NCBI RefSeq assembly: GCF_009768885.1
Contig: NZ_WSQA01000010.1
Location: 111,068 to 175,067 of the forward strand
Source of the DNA: Sphingobacterium humi
Lineage (GTDB): Bacteria; Bacteroidota; Bacteroidia; Sphingobacteriales; Sphingobacteriaceae
Length of the DNA: 64,000 bases
Direction of reading: 5' to 3'
In this document: in pieces, positions 17,450 to 25,929 of the stretch
Numbering within the stretch: position 1 is the stretch's first letter
How the letters are laid out: each line of letters starts with the position of its first letter
Made by a program: the position numbers and the translations under genes
The notes under the pieces: model-generated
The model's input: the letters and a program-made list of their open reading frames with translations, nothing else
The model's database searches: none
What the model was told of the DNA's origin: nothing

Positions 17450-19243
17450 ATGTCTGAAGAAGTAAAAAACAAAGCAATCAAAGGAGGAGAGTTTGTCATT
17501 CGCGAAACTCCTTATACCGATATATTTATTCCCGAAGAATTTGATGAAGAAGCACAAATGATTCGTCAAACATGTGTGGACTTCCTAGACGCCGAGGTGC
17601 TTAATAAATTAGATCGCATCGATGCCCAAGAAGAAGGCTTGATGCAAAGCCTGATGGATAAATCGGGCGAGCTAGGCATGCTAGGCGTATCGATTCCGGA
17701 AGAGTACGGAGGTTTTGGAAAGAACTTCAATACGTCCATGTTGGTAGCGGATGCCGTGGGTGGAGGATTCTCCTTTGCCGTAGCCTTATCTGCACATACT
17801 GGTATCGGTACATTACCAATTCTATATTATGGAAATGCAGAGCAAAAAGCTAAGTATATTCCTAAATTGGCAACAGGAGAGTGGAAAGCCGCTTATTGTT
17901 TGACCGAGCCCAACTCTGGATCGGATGCCAATTCCGGCCGTACTTCGGCGAAGTTAAATCCGGAAGGAACGCATTACCTGATCAATGGTCAGAAAATGTG
18001 GATCACTAACGGTGGTTTCGCTGATGTATTCATTGTATTTGCCAAAATCGATGACGATAAGAACCTTACAGCTTTTATTGTGGAGAAAGATTTCGGCGGA
18101 ATTAGCATGAACCCGGAAGAGCATAAATTAGGTATTAAAGGATCTTCAACCCGTCAGATCTTCTTTAACGACTGCCCGGTGCCTGTAGAGAACATGCTTT
18201 CCGAGCGTGAAAACGGCTTTAAAATCGCCGTGAACATCTTGAACATTGGCCGTATCAAATTAGGCGCTGCAACCATTGGTTCGGCACGTGCAGTGTTATC
18301 TACAGCCATTAACTATGCCAACGAGCGCGTACAATTCAATTTGCCGATTTCAAAATTCGGGGCTATCCGTTATAAGTTAGCCGAGTCGGCAATCCGTTTA
18401 TTTGCGAATGAATCTGCAGCATACCGTGCAGGTCAAAATATTGACGATGCGTACGATGCCCTAATCGCTGGCGGTATGGACGAAGCCAAAGCGAAACTAA
18501 AATCGGTAGAGCAGTTCGCTATTGAATGTGCCATTATCAAAGTATGGTGTTCCGAGATGTTGGATTATGTGGTAGACGAGGGCGTGCAGATCTACGGTGG
18601 TATGGGCTATTCTGCCGAAGCACCAATGGAACGTGCTTACCGCGATTCCCGCATCAACCGTATTTTCGAAGGTACCAACGAGGTAAACCGCTTATTGGTG
18701 GTGGATATGTTATTGAAACGTGCCATGAAAGGGGAGTTAGACTTAATGGGCCCTGCCACTGCAGTAGCCAATGAATTGATGTCTATTCCTGACTTTGGCG
18801 AGGAGGATAATTCAGCCTTCGCTGCCGAGAAGAAAATCTTGGCCAACCTGAAAAAAGCAGGCCTCATGATTGCCGGTGCTGCGGTTCAAAAATTAATGAT
18901 GTCCTTATCGAAAGAACAGGAAATCTTAATGAACATTGCCGATATCATTGGTTATGTATATGTTGCCGAGTCTGTTATTCTACGTGCAGAAAAATTAATG
19001 CATACCCAGCCGGGTGAAAAAGCCGATTATGCGGCAGATATGGCAAAAGTATACCTATATGGTGCCATAGACAAGGTAAATGTTGCCGGTAAGGAAGCTT
19101 TAAGTAGCTTTGCCGAAGGTGATGAATTAAACATGATGTTAGTAGGCTTACGTCGCTTTACCAAGGCGCAACCTTTCAATGTAAAGGATGCTCGCCAGCG
19201 TATTGCCAAGAAGCTCATCGAAGAAAATAAATACTGTTTCTAG
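17450..19243 (+). CDS. fadE: Acyl-CoA dehydrogenase, FadE/VLCAD-like
   Basis: A flavoenzyme of 597 residues for the first step of beta-oxidation. It has an N-terminal helical domain, AYCLTEPNSGSDANSGRTSA and KMWITNGGFADVFIVFAK in the middle beta domain, and the helical domain with QIYGGMGYSAEAPMERAYRD and the catalytic glutamate in IFEGTNEVNR. An extra C-terminal domain of about 150 residues, as in very-long-chain dehydrogenases and Bacillus FadE, explains the length. It is the last gene of the operon and is followed by a terminator. Confidence 0.93.
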   Translation: MSEEVKNKAIKGGEFVIRETPYTDIFIPEEFDEEAQMIRQTCVDFLDAEVLNKLDRIDAQEEGLMQSLMDKSGELGMLGVSIPEEYGGFGKNFNTSMLVADAVGGGFSFAVALSAHTGIGTLPILYYGNAEQKAKYIPKLATGEWKAAYCLTEPNSGSDANSGRTSAKLNPEGTHYLINGQKMWITNGGFADVFIVFAKIDDDKNLTAFIVEKDFGGISMNPEEHKLGIKGSSTRQIFFNDCPVPVENMLSERENGFKIAVNILNIGRIKLGAATIGSARAVLSTAINYANERVQFNLPISKFGAIRYKLAESAIRLFANESAAYRAGQNIDDAYDALIAGGMDEAKAKLKSVEQFAIECAIIKVWCSEMLDYVVDEGVQIYGGMGYSAEAPMERAYRDSRINRIFEGTNEVNRLLVVDMLLKRAMKGELDLMGPATAVANELMSIPDFGEEDNSAFAAEKKILANLKKAGLMIAGAAVQKLMMSLSKEQEILMNIADIIGYVYVAESVILRAEKLMHTQPGEKADYAADMAKVYLYGAIDKVNVAGKEALSSFAEGDELNMMLVGLRRFTKAQPFNVKDARQRIAKKLIEENKYCF

Positions 19244-19265
19244 TATTAAGGTTGATTATGGAAAG

Positions 19266-19292
19266 AGCCCCGATTTTCGGGGCTTTTTTTTG
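19266..19292 (+). terminator. Intrinsic terminator of the fad operon
   Basis: AGCCCCGA and TCGGGGCT form a perfect 8-bp stem with a TTT loop, followed by a run of nine T. Confidence 0.9.
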
Positions 19293-19337
19293 TATAGATA
19301 CAATTCCGTAAATTAGGAGAAACCAAACAAGGTCATA

Positions 19338-20771
19338 TTGGATAGGTACGATGCAATTATTGTCGGGTCGGGGCCAAATGGATTTGCTGCAGCTATCCTT
19401 ATGCAATCACAAGGACTTAAAACCCTGTTGCTAGAAGCTGCAGATAGCGTAGGCGGAGGCATGCGCAGCAAATCTTTAACCCTTCCCGGATTTACGCACG
19501 ATGTATGCGCTGCTATACATCCCATGGCCTTGGCGTCCCCATATTTCTCGCGCTTGCCGCTGCAAGACTATGGTTTATCCTATACCTATGCTCCTTACGA
19601 GCTGGCGCATCCCCTTTCCGTTAAAGAAGCCGCTTTTCTAGATCGGAGCATGGAGAGCACAGCCGCAGCTTTAGGAAAGGATAGTCAGGCTTATACCGAT
19701 CTCTTTGCACCCTTTGTACAGCAATGGCCAAAGCTAGCGCATGATATCCTTGGCCCCTTACGCATGCCGAGGCACCCCTTGTTAATGGCACAGTTCGGCA
19801 GCAAGGGCCTGCAATCAGGCACGCAAATTGCCAGTCGTTTTCAAACACGCGAAGCCAAGGCCCTATGGGCCGGTCTTTGTGGTCATGGCATGTTGCCTTT
19901 GAGTTCTTTAACTACAGCAGCCATTGGCTTGGTGTTAGGGTCGGTAGGCCACCGGTTCGGTTGGCCCTTGGCACAGGGAGGCTCGCAATCGGTCGCCAAT
20001 GCACTAGCAGCCTACTACCAATCCTTAGGTGGGGAGATTCTCTTAAATACACCTTTCACCGATCGAAAACAACTGCCCGATCATCAGGTACTCATGCTCA
20101 ATATGACGCCAAAACAGGTGCTTGCTATAGATGGCTTAGATTTACGGCCTGGCTATCGGCGACAGCTGGAAGCCTACCGACAAGGAGTAGGCATCTTTAA
20201 GCTCGATTGGGCACTCTCGGCACCCATCCCTTTTCAAAACAGCTATGCCCAGCAGGCCGCAACCCTACATATTGGTGGGGAAATGGCCGAAATTGCTCGT
20301 GCTGAGGCCTTGGTGAGTCAAGGTAAGCATGCCGAGCAGCCCTTTGTGCTGCTATCGCAGCAAAGCCAATTCGACCCGAGTCGGGCGCCAAAAGGACAGC
20401 ATACGGCCTGGGCCTATTGCCATGTGCCTTTGGGCTCAACCCAAGATTGTACTGCAGCCATCGAAGCGCAAATTGAACGCTTTGCACCGGGCTTTCGCGA
20501 TTGTATTTTAGCACGACATCGTTTCAATACCCATGAGTTGGAAGCCTACAACCCCAATTATGTAGGCGGCGATATTAATGGGGGTATCATGGATTTAACA
20601 CAGCTCTATACGCGGCCGAGCTTCTCCTTGACTCCCTATCGAACATCAAACAGATCTATTTACCTATCTTCCTCGGCGACCCCTCCTGGCGGTGGGGTGC
20701 ATGGCATGTGTGGATACCATGCCGCACGCATAGCCTTGGAAGATCATTTTCATATTAAAGTTTCTTTATAA
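19338..20771 (+). CDS. Phytoene desaturase-like NAD(P)/FAD-dependent oxidoreductase
   Basis: A protein of 477 residues. The FAD-binding N-terminus YDAIIVGSGPNGFAAAILMQ with the acidic end LLLEA and the following VGGGMRSKSLTLPGF matches the phytoene desaturase/CrtI-like group; SSSATPPGGGVHGMCGYHA at the end is the typical C-terminal FAD signature. The start is a TTG at 19338: no ATG is available that would keep the first beta strand. The absence of carotenoid genes nearby argues for a general oxidoreductase. Its last base is shared with the ATG of the next gene, so the two are coupled. Confidence 0.85.
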   Translation: MDRYDAIIVGSGPNGFAAAILMQSQGLKTLLLEAADSVGGGMRSKSLTLPGFTHDVCAAIHPMALASPYFSRLPLQDYGLSYTYAPYELAHPLSVKEAAFLDRSMESTAAALGKDSQAYTDLFAPFVQQWPKLAHDILGPLRMPRHPLLMAQFGSKGLQSGTQIASRFQTREAKALWAGLCGHGMLPLSSLTTAAIGLVLGSVGHRFGWPLAQGGSQSVANALAAYYQSLGGEILLNTPFTDRKQLPDHQVLMLNMTPKQVLAIDGLDLRPGYRRQLEAYRQGVGIFKLDWALSAPIPFQNSYAQQAATLHIGGEMAEIARAEALVSQGKHAEQPFVLLSQQSQFDPSRAPKGQHTAWAYCHVPLGSTQDCTAAIEAQIERFAPGFRDCILARHRFNTHELEAYNPNYVGGDINGGIMDLTQLYTRPSFSLTPYRTSNRSIYLSSSATPPGGGVHGMCGYHAARIALEDHFHIKVSL

Positions 20772-21682
20772 TGGCAAAAATCGTGTTGGCCGGGGGTACC
20801 GGTAATTTAGGAAAGTTATTGATTCCGGCTTTTAACCGTAAGGACAAAGAAATCATTGTGCTTACCCGTAAGAAAATGATGAAACATCATCCGGGGCTTG
20901 ACTTTGCCCTGTGGGATGGCGAAAACTTAGGGGAATGGTGCGAAGCTTTGGAAGATGCAGACCTGCTGATTAACCTCTCCGGAGAATCCATCAATAAACG
21001 CTTTACCCCGAAAAATAAAAAACTACTCTACGATTCCCGTATTCTGCCAACACAAACCCTAGGCCGCGCCTTGCAGAACTTACAGAACCCACCAAAGATG
21101 TGGATTAACTTCTCCGGGGTTTCCATTTTTAACGGCGCAGCCAGCATGCAAGATGAATCGAGTAGCGATTATGGCGATGATTTTTTAGCTGAATTGTCGA
21201 AAGCCTGGGAAGCGGCCTGCCTGTCTGCAGAAACCCCAAAAACGAAGAAGGTTATTGTACGCATGAGCCCAATATTATCCAAAAACTCCGGCATGTTTGC
21301 CGAGCTGAAACCTTTGGCAAAATTTGGACTCGCAGGAAGGATGGGGTCTGGCAAACAATATATGCCCTGGATCCATGAAGATGATTTTATCCGCCTGATC
21401 TTGTGGATTGCCGAACAGGAAAACCCCGAAGGAATTTACCATGCCTGCAGCCCCAACCCGGAACAGAACAAAGATTTTATGCGTATTTTACGGAAAGGAA
21501 TAGGCATGCCGATTGGTTTGCCGCAGCCCGCATTCGTCGCTAAAGTAGGTGCTTTTCTCAAAGGCCTCGATCCGGGCTTATTGCTGCAAACAGCCCCTGT
21601 AACGACAAATGTTACGCTGAAAAACGGCTTTACGTTTAATTTTCCATATCTTCACGACGCAATAAATCAATTGGTAAAATAG
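20771..21682 (+). CDS. TIGR01777 family NAD-dependent epimerase (YfcH/SDR39U1-like)
   Basis: An atypical short-chain dehydrogenase of 303 residues. The start KIVLAGGTGNLGKLLIPAF gives the Rossmann GxxGxxG; LLINLSGESINKRFTPKNK and INFSGVSIF are family hallmarks, and the C-terminal DUF1731-like region contains LKNGFTFNFPYLHDAI. The substrate is unknown in this family. Overlap with the upstream oxidoreductase by one base and a 14-bp gap to the next gene suggest a three-gene operon. Confidence 0.88.
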   Translation: MAKIVLAGGTGNLGKLLIPAFNRKDKEIIVLTRKKMMKHHPGLDFALWDGENLGEWCEALEDADLLINLSGESINKRFTPKNKKLLYDSRILPTQTLGRALQNLQNPPKMWINFSGVSIFNGAASMQDESSSDYGDDFLAELSKAWEAACLSAETPKTKKVIVRMSPILSKNSGMFAELKPLAKFGLAGRMGSGKQYMPWIHEDDFIRLILWIAEQENPEGIYHACSPNPEQNKDFMRILRKGIGMPIGLPQPAFVAKVGAFLKGLDPGLLLQTAPVTTNVTLKNGFTFNFPYLHDAINQLVK

Positions 21683-21696
21683 TCTTTATAAACCAC

Positions 21697-22953
21697 ATGT
21701 CAAGTAAACCATTTGCTATATCCGAAGATTGGGTCGTTGTTATTTTAGGGCTTGCTATAATTATCTTAGCCTTGTCCGGTGTTATCATTCCAAAACCAAG
21801 TTTTAGCTGGAGCAGTTCCGGCGATTTAATGAGTAATGTGTTTAGCACAGCTAACTTAGGTGCCATTGCCGCACAATTTGGCCTAGTTTATAGCACCGCT
21901 ATTGTAGGCGCATTATTACTACGTAAAAACTTAAAATCCCTATTAATTGTATTCCCCATCGTTATGTTATTAACGGTGCTGGCCCTGGTATTGGCAGGTA
22001 ATGAAACAGTTAAAGAATACAACCTAGAGGCCGTTATTTTCTCCTTAGCCATTGGCTTAATCATCAGTAACTTTTTTAAGCTACCGCAATGGTTTAAGGA
22101 TGCCTTAAGCACGGAATTGTATGTGAAAATAGGCTTGGTGCTCTTAGGTACGACGGTTATTTTCGGCGATATTTTAAAAGCCGGCTCCTTAGGTTTAATT
22201 CAGGCGCTATTGGTCGTGGTATCTGTTTGGTATTTCTCGTATTGGGTATGTCGCAAATTAAAAATAGATAAGGAAATGTCCTTAATGTTGTCTTCTGCAG
22301 TATCTATTTGTGGCGTTTCAGCAGCCATAGCCACCTCTGGTGCTATTCAAGGCGATAATAAAAAGCTATCTTACGTCATCTCCTTGGTGTTGATTACCGC
22401 AATTCCCATGATGATTTTTATGCCGTATCTTGCGGAGTGGATGCAATTGTCGCAAGAGGTAACAGGTGCTTGGCTAGGTGGTAGTATTGATACCACCGGG
22501 GCGGTGGTAGCTTCCGGCTCTTTGGTGGGCGAGGAAGCCTTAAAAATCAGTACCATTGTTAAGTTCTCGCAAAATGTATTGCTTGGTATCGCCGCATTCT
22601 TTATCAGTATCTACTGGACCTATTCTAAATCGGTAGATGATGAAACCAAAAAAGATAAACCAACCTTAAAACTAATATGGGAGCGGTTCCCGAAATTCGT
22701 AGTCGGCTTTGTATTCGTATCATTGATGTTTTCATTTGTGGTACCCGCCGAAACAAATGCCCTCATTAAAGATAGCCTTAAAAGTATTCAGGGCCTTTGG
22801 TTTGCTCTTGCGTTTACCTCGATTGGTTTAGAAACAAACTTCAAAGATCTCTTTAAACAAGATAACAAGAAACCATTGTATGCATTTATCATCGCCCAAA
22901 CATTCAATATTATTGTAACCTTGCTGATTGCAATGGCGCTTTTTAATGCTTAG
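21697..22953 (+). CDS. YeiH/UPF0324 family putative sulfate-exporter-type membrane protein
   Basis: An inner-membrane protein of 418 residues with about ten to eleven hydrophobic helices. Family-like features are MSLMLSSAVSICGVSAAIATSGAIQG in the middle (the SxCGxSA motif), GAWLGGSIDTTGAVVASG, and FTSIGLETNFKDLF near the end. Members are annotated as putative sulfate exporters on weak grounds. It ends the operon begun at 19338, and the GC-rich hairpin at 23001 follows. Confidence 0.85.
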   Translation: MSSKPFAISEDWVVVILGLAIIILALSGVIIPKPSFSWSSSGDLMSNVFSTANLGAIAAQFGLVYSTAIVGALLLRKNLKSLLIVFPIVMLLTVLALVLAGNETVKEYNLEAVIFSLAIGLIISNFFKLPQWFKDALSTELYVKIGLVLLGTTVIFGDILKAGSLGLIQALLVVVSVWYFSYWVCRKLKIDKEMSLMLSSAVSICGVSAAIATSGAIQGDNKKLSYVISLVLITAIPMMIFMPYLAEWMQLSQEVTGAWLGGSIDTTGAVVASGSLVGEEALKISTIVKFSQNVLLGIAAFFISIYWTYSKSVDDETKKDKPTLKLIWERFPKFVVGFVFVSLMFSFVVPAETNALIKDSLKSIQGLWFALAFTSIGLETNFKDLFKQDNKKPLYAFIIAQTFNIIVTLLIAMALFNA

Positions 22954-23000
22954 AAAGTCAAATTCGTCCTTTACATCGATAGTCGATTTTCCAATGATAT

Positions 23001-23054
23001 TGCGGCACGCTTCGTTTTGCTTCCACGCTGGCTAGCATAACAAAGCGTGCCGCA
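23001..23054. repeat. Long-loop hairpin (12-bp perfect arms)
   Basis: TGCGGCACGCTT (23001-23012) pairs perfectly with AAGCGTGCCGCA (23043-23054) around 30 bases. It is not followed by a T-run, so a simple intrinsic terminator is unlikely. It lies between the YeiH-type gene and the sigma gene and is inside the sigma leader if transcription starts upstream. Confidence 0.6.
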
Positions 23055-23153
23055 GTGCTTTTCGCCTTCGCGCTCCCAATTCTGAACACATATCTCCAAT
23101 CTATTTATGGAATTCCTTATCTTCAAGCATCTTCTTATAGAAGGTTAATCACT

Positions 23154-23690
23154 ATGAACGAAAAAGAGCTGCTCACACATTATCGACAAACGGGAGACTT
23201 AGATACCTTAGGGAAGCTCTATGCGCCATATATGTCTTTATTGTATGGGGTATGTTATAAATACCTTCAAGAGGCCGAGCAATGTCAAGATGCAGTGATG
23301 CAGATTTTTGATGAGCTGATTGGCAAATTGCGGGTGCATGAGGTCGATAATTTTAAAAGCTGGTTATACATCTATACCCGGAATTATTGCTTAATGCAAT
23401 TGCGAAAAGCCAAGCAGGTGACCAACGTCGATATCGAAGATCACTTGTATGAAAGTGAGCAACGCCTCAATAATCAGGAGGAACAGCGCTGGCAGGAGCA
23501 GGATTTCGATAAATTGGAAACCTGTATTGCCGAATTAGCACAGGAACAGGAACAATGTATACGGTTGTTCTATTTAGAACAACGTTGTTATAAAGATATC
23601 GTCGATATCACGGGCTTTGAGCTCTCTAAAGTGAAAAGCTATATCCAGAATGGCCGACGCAATCTTAAAATTTGTATGGAGAAGAAGTAA
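23154..23690 (+). CDS. ECF-type RNA polymerase sigma factor
   Basis: A protein of 178 residues. Region 2 contains YKYLQEAEQCQDAVMQIFDE and FKSWLYIYTRNYCLMQLRK, and region 4 contains CIRLFYLEQRCYKDIVDITG and KVKSYIQNGRRNLKICME, in the ECF order with no region 3. The ATG at 23154 gives the normal length; the upstream extension to 23055 runs through the hairpin and looks non-coding. Its stop overlaps the ATG of the following membrane protein (TAATG), a typical sigma/anti-sigma arrangement. Confidence 0.88.
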   Translation: MNEKELLTHYRQTGDLDTLGKLYAPYMSLLYGVCYKYLQEAEQCQDAVMQIFDELIGKLRVHEVDNFKSWLYIYTRNYCLMQLRKAKQVTNVDIEDHLYESEQRLNNQEEQRWQEQDFDKLETCIAELAQEQEQCIRLFYLEQRCYKDIVDITGFELSKVKSYIQNGRRNLKICMEKK

Positions 23691-24334
23691 TGGAAAATAA
23701 TTACCAACTATCGAGAATTCATAATTACGTCATGGGGCTCATGAGTAAGGAGGAGATGTATGAGATGGAGAAGGAGGCCCTGAACGATCCCTTTTTGCAG
23801 GATGCCATCGATGGCTATAAATTGCAACAAGGAGTAGACGTGCAGCAGCTTAGTTTGTTGCAACAACGCCTGGCGAAGCGATTACAGAGCAAGGAAGCGG
23901 AGAAAACCTCGCGTTTTTACAATTGGCAACGCTTGACGATTGCCACTGCTGCTGCCGTTTTGTTTTTGGTTGCTTGTTCTTTAATCTTCTTCCGTCATTT
24001 ACAACATAAGCAGCAAGAGAAGACCACCGAGGTCTTATTGATGGAAGAGGAGTATCGATTGGATGTACAGGTACTTAATGGTGCCGATGCGAAACCAAAT
24101 GCCGGATGGCATAGCTTTAATGAAGAGCTCAATGTTGTATTAAGTGAGCTTCCGGGTAATGGCCTACTGACCATCAGTTTTGATGTGCAGCAGGGGATGG
24201 CCAAAGATATTGTGGTATTGGAAACAACTAATCCGGAAATGTTGGCTTTGGTAAGCCGCTTTATCCAAGAAAATATCCGCTGGGAAGGGACGCATGGAAA
24301 ATTACAGATTCAAATGGAGGCCAAACAGAAATAA
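23690..24334 (+). CDS. Probable anti-sigma factor, single-pass membrane protein
   Basis: A protein of 214 residues. The N-terminus (about 1-60) has the Bacteroidota anti-sigma style RIHNYVMGLMSKEEMYEMEK then LNDPFLQDAIDGY; one transmembrane helix lies at about 83-103 (TIATAAAVLFLVACSLIFF). The periplasmic part ends in a domain with IVVLETTNPEMLALVSRFIQ that resembles a TonB C-terminal-like fold. It overlaps the sigma gene, which supports the assignment. No zinc motif is seen. The signal it senses is unknown. Confidence 0.7.
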   Translation: MENNYQLSRIHNYVMGLMSKEEMYEMEKEALNDPFLQDAIDGYKLQQGVDVQQLSLLQQRLAKRLQSKEAEKTSRFYNWQRLTIATAAAVLFLVACSLIFFRHLQHKQQEKTTEVLLMEEEYRLDVQVLNGADAKPNAGWHSFNEELNVVLSELPGNGLLTISFDVQQGMAKDIVVLETTNPEMLALVSRFIQENIRWEGTHGKLQIQMEAKQK

Positions 24335-24379
24335 AGCCTAGGCTGAAGCTAGATAATCCCTCTTGTTAATATATATTGG

Positions 24380-24411
24380 AAGGAGTGCAAAACGAGGAAT
24401 TTTCACTCCTT
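24380..24411 (+). terminator. Intrinsic terminator of the sigma/anti-sigma pair
   Basis: AAGGAGTG (24380-24387) pairs with CACTCCTT (24404-24411) around a 16-nt loop, followed by TTATT. Confidence 0.65.
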
Positions 24412-24483
24412 TTATTGTGGGCATACGACAGAGTAAATCCGCTGGAGCATGTTTTAGGTTCTTACATCGTAAGCTTTTTGTTA

Positions 24484-24566
24484 TTCCCTTGTTAACCTTT
24501 TTCAAATCCCTTTCGGAAAGGGTTTGATACGTGTGTGAAAGGGGAGTGAAAGGGAAGTAGAAGGGG
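24484..24566 (+). repeat. Dispersed purine-rich repeat, copy A
   Basis: This stretch matches 63093-63166: both run CCCTTGTT, a short palindrome (here CCCTTTCGGAAAGGG), TTGATACG, then a purine-rich tail with AAGGGGAG and GAAAGGG. The tail part is identical at about 35 of 44 positions. The 379-base gap from 24335 to 24713 otherwise holds only the terminator and the upstream repeats of the next gene. Confidence 0.55.
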
Positions 24567-24619
24567 CCTGAGCAAACCTTGGTATTAACTTCATGTTTAT
24601 TTAATACTGTTTTAGTTTA

Positions 24620-24688
24620 TGATGATTAACTTGTGTTATTTGAAAATCATCATGCATCAGATGTTTTATGCATCAAAGAGATGTTTAA
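24620..24688 (+). promoter_or_regulatory. Repeat-rich upstream region of the DUF1016 nuclease
   Basis: TGATGATT (24620-24627) and AATCATCA (24645-24652) form an inverted repeat. Two direct copies follow in which ATGCATC (24652, 24668) is trailed by AGATGTTT (24659, 24679). No TAnnTTTG element is evident. These look like binding sites for a regulator, possibly the nuclease protein itself. Confidence 0.4.
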
Positions 24689-24713
24689 ATACGTATAGGA
24701 TAAAGCCCAGCAA

Positions 24714-25841
24714 ATGAATTTTAAAAAGTTAGCTTTCCGCATTCAGCAGACAAACGAATTCTTGCAGCAGAATGCTGTAAAAGCCATAAACATACATATC
24801 ACGCTTAGGAACTGGCTTACGGGATTTTATATCGTGGAATTTGAACAAAACGGAAGTGATAGGGCAGAATATGGATCCAAGTTATTAGAAAATTTATCTA
24901 AAAACATCCGGATTAAAGGACTATCAGCGCCTGAATTATCCCGTTGCCGTCAATTTTATTATGCCTATCCTGAAATTCTTGGGTTGATAACCCAAAAATT
25001 CAAAACGATGCTCCCTGTCGATTTTCTTGAAGATGTTATGCTTGAAAATAACTCAAATCAAATTCTTGGGTTGCCAACCCAAGAATTCCAAAGCGCTAAT
25101 AATGAAGTAGATACAGAGTTTATATCAAGTGTTTTTCAGTCTGTATCATATACCCATTTTACCGAGCTTATTAAAATAGAGGATCCCAGCAAAAGACGTT
25201 TTTATGAACTAATCATTTTGAAAACTCAGCCTACGGTAAAAGAACTGAAAAGGCAGATTGATACCCTCACCTACGAAAGAGTTGGATTGTCAGAAAACCA
25301 CAGAGACTCTATGGAGGAAGTGATGAAAAAGATAAATCCGCAACAGACTACAGACTTGATCAAGTCACATTATTTCTTTGAATTTTTGAATATTGGGCAA
25401 GCCCATTTAATTGAAGAAAGTGAATTGGAGCAAGCACTTATTCGTCATCTGCAACAGTTTATTACAGAATTAGGCAATGGGTTTTGTTTTGAAGCACGTC
25501 AAAAACACTTACTGTTTGGCGATGAGTATTATTTTGTTGATTTGGTCTTCTACCATCGTATTTTGAAATGTCACGTCCTGATTGATTTAAAAACCGAAAC
25601 AGCCAAACACGAACATATCGGTCAACTCAAGTCCTACCTCAACTATTATAAGAAAAATATTCAGGAAACAAATGATAATCCTCCTGTCGGAATTTTGTTG
25701 GTAACCAATCAAAATAAGGCCATGGTGGAATATGCTATTGCCGATAGTGATTTGGATATTTTTGTAAGCAAATACCAATTACAGTTGCCTGATAAATCAA
25801 AATTGGAAGCCTTTATCAATAGGGAATTAAAGAATATTTAG
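24714..25841 (+). CDS. DUF1016 (YhcG) family protein with PDDEXK nuclease domain
   Basis: A protein of 375 residues. The N-terminal DUF1016 domain has ITLRNWLTGFYIVEFEQNG then LSRCRQFYYAYPEI; the middle part has SYTHFTELIKIEDPSKRRFY. The C-terminal PDDEXK-type nuclease has GDEYYFVDLVFYHRILKCHV followed by IDLK, giving the D...(D/E)xK residues, and GQLKSYLNYY. The family includes YhcG-like proteins and is often linked to restriction loci or mobile DNA, but no partner is seen here. The variable linker carries two copies of ILGLxTQxF (residues 88-96 and 117-125), each encoded by a palindrome. Confidence 0.87.
   Translation: MNFKKLAFRIQQTNEFLQQNAVKAINIHITLRNWLTGFYIVEFEQNGSDRAEYGSKLLENLSKNIRIKGLSAPELSRCRQFYYAYPEILGLITQKFKTMLPVDFLEDVMLENNSNQILGLPTQEFQSANNEVDTEFISSVFQSVSYTHFTELIKIEDPSKRRFYELIILKTQPTVKELKRQIDTLTYERVGLSENHRDSMEEVMKKINPQQTTDLIKSHYFFEFLNIGQAHLIEESELEQALIRHLQQFITELGNGFCFEARQKHLLFGDEYYFVDLVFYHRILKCHVLIDLKTETAKHEHIGQLKSYLNYYKKNIQETNDNPPVGILLVTNQNKAMVEYAIADSDLDIFVSKYQLQLPDKSKLEAFINRELKNI
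24974..25000. repeat. Intragenic palindrome, copy 1 (imperfect)
   Basis: TTGGGTT-GAT-AACCCAA lies at the centre, with further pairing outward broken by one mismatch. It encodes ILGLITQKF inside the DUF1016 gene. Confidence 0.65.
25061..25087. repeat. Intragenic palindrome, copy 2 (perfect, 27 bp)
   Basis: AATTCTTGGGTTG, one C, then CAACCCAAGAATT: two perfect 13-bp arms. It encodes ILGLPTQEF, repeating the peptide of copy 1. Confidence 0.8.
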
Positions 25842-25877
25842 TTAAAAACCACAGCAACCCGTCCAATGCATAAAAAA

Positions 25878-25909
25878 AATGCCGGATCAGCATGATACTA
25901 TCCGGCATT
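25878..25909. terminator. Bidirectional intrinsic terminator
   Basis: AATGCCGGAT and ATCCGGCATT form a perfect 10-bp stem with a 12-nt loop and an upstream A-run. It separates the convergent DUF1016 and nitroreductase genes. Confidence 0.8.
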
Positions 25910-25929
25910 TCTATTGTATTTCGTTGGGA

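Noticed and set aside
19338..20771. Carotenoid biosynthesis gene (crtI)
   Set aside because: The fold matches the desaturase group, but no crtB, crtE or other carotenoid genes surround it, so a specific name is not justified.
23055..23153. N-terminal extension of the ECF sigma factor
   Set aside because: It starts inside the hairpin arm and adds 33 residues unlike any sigma region; the ATG at 23154 gives the usual start.
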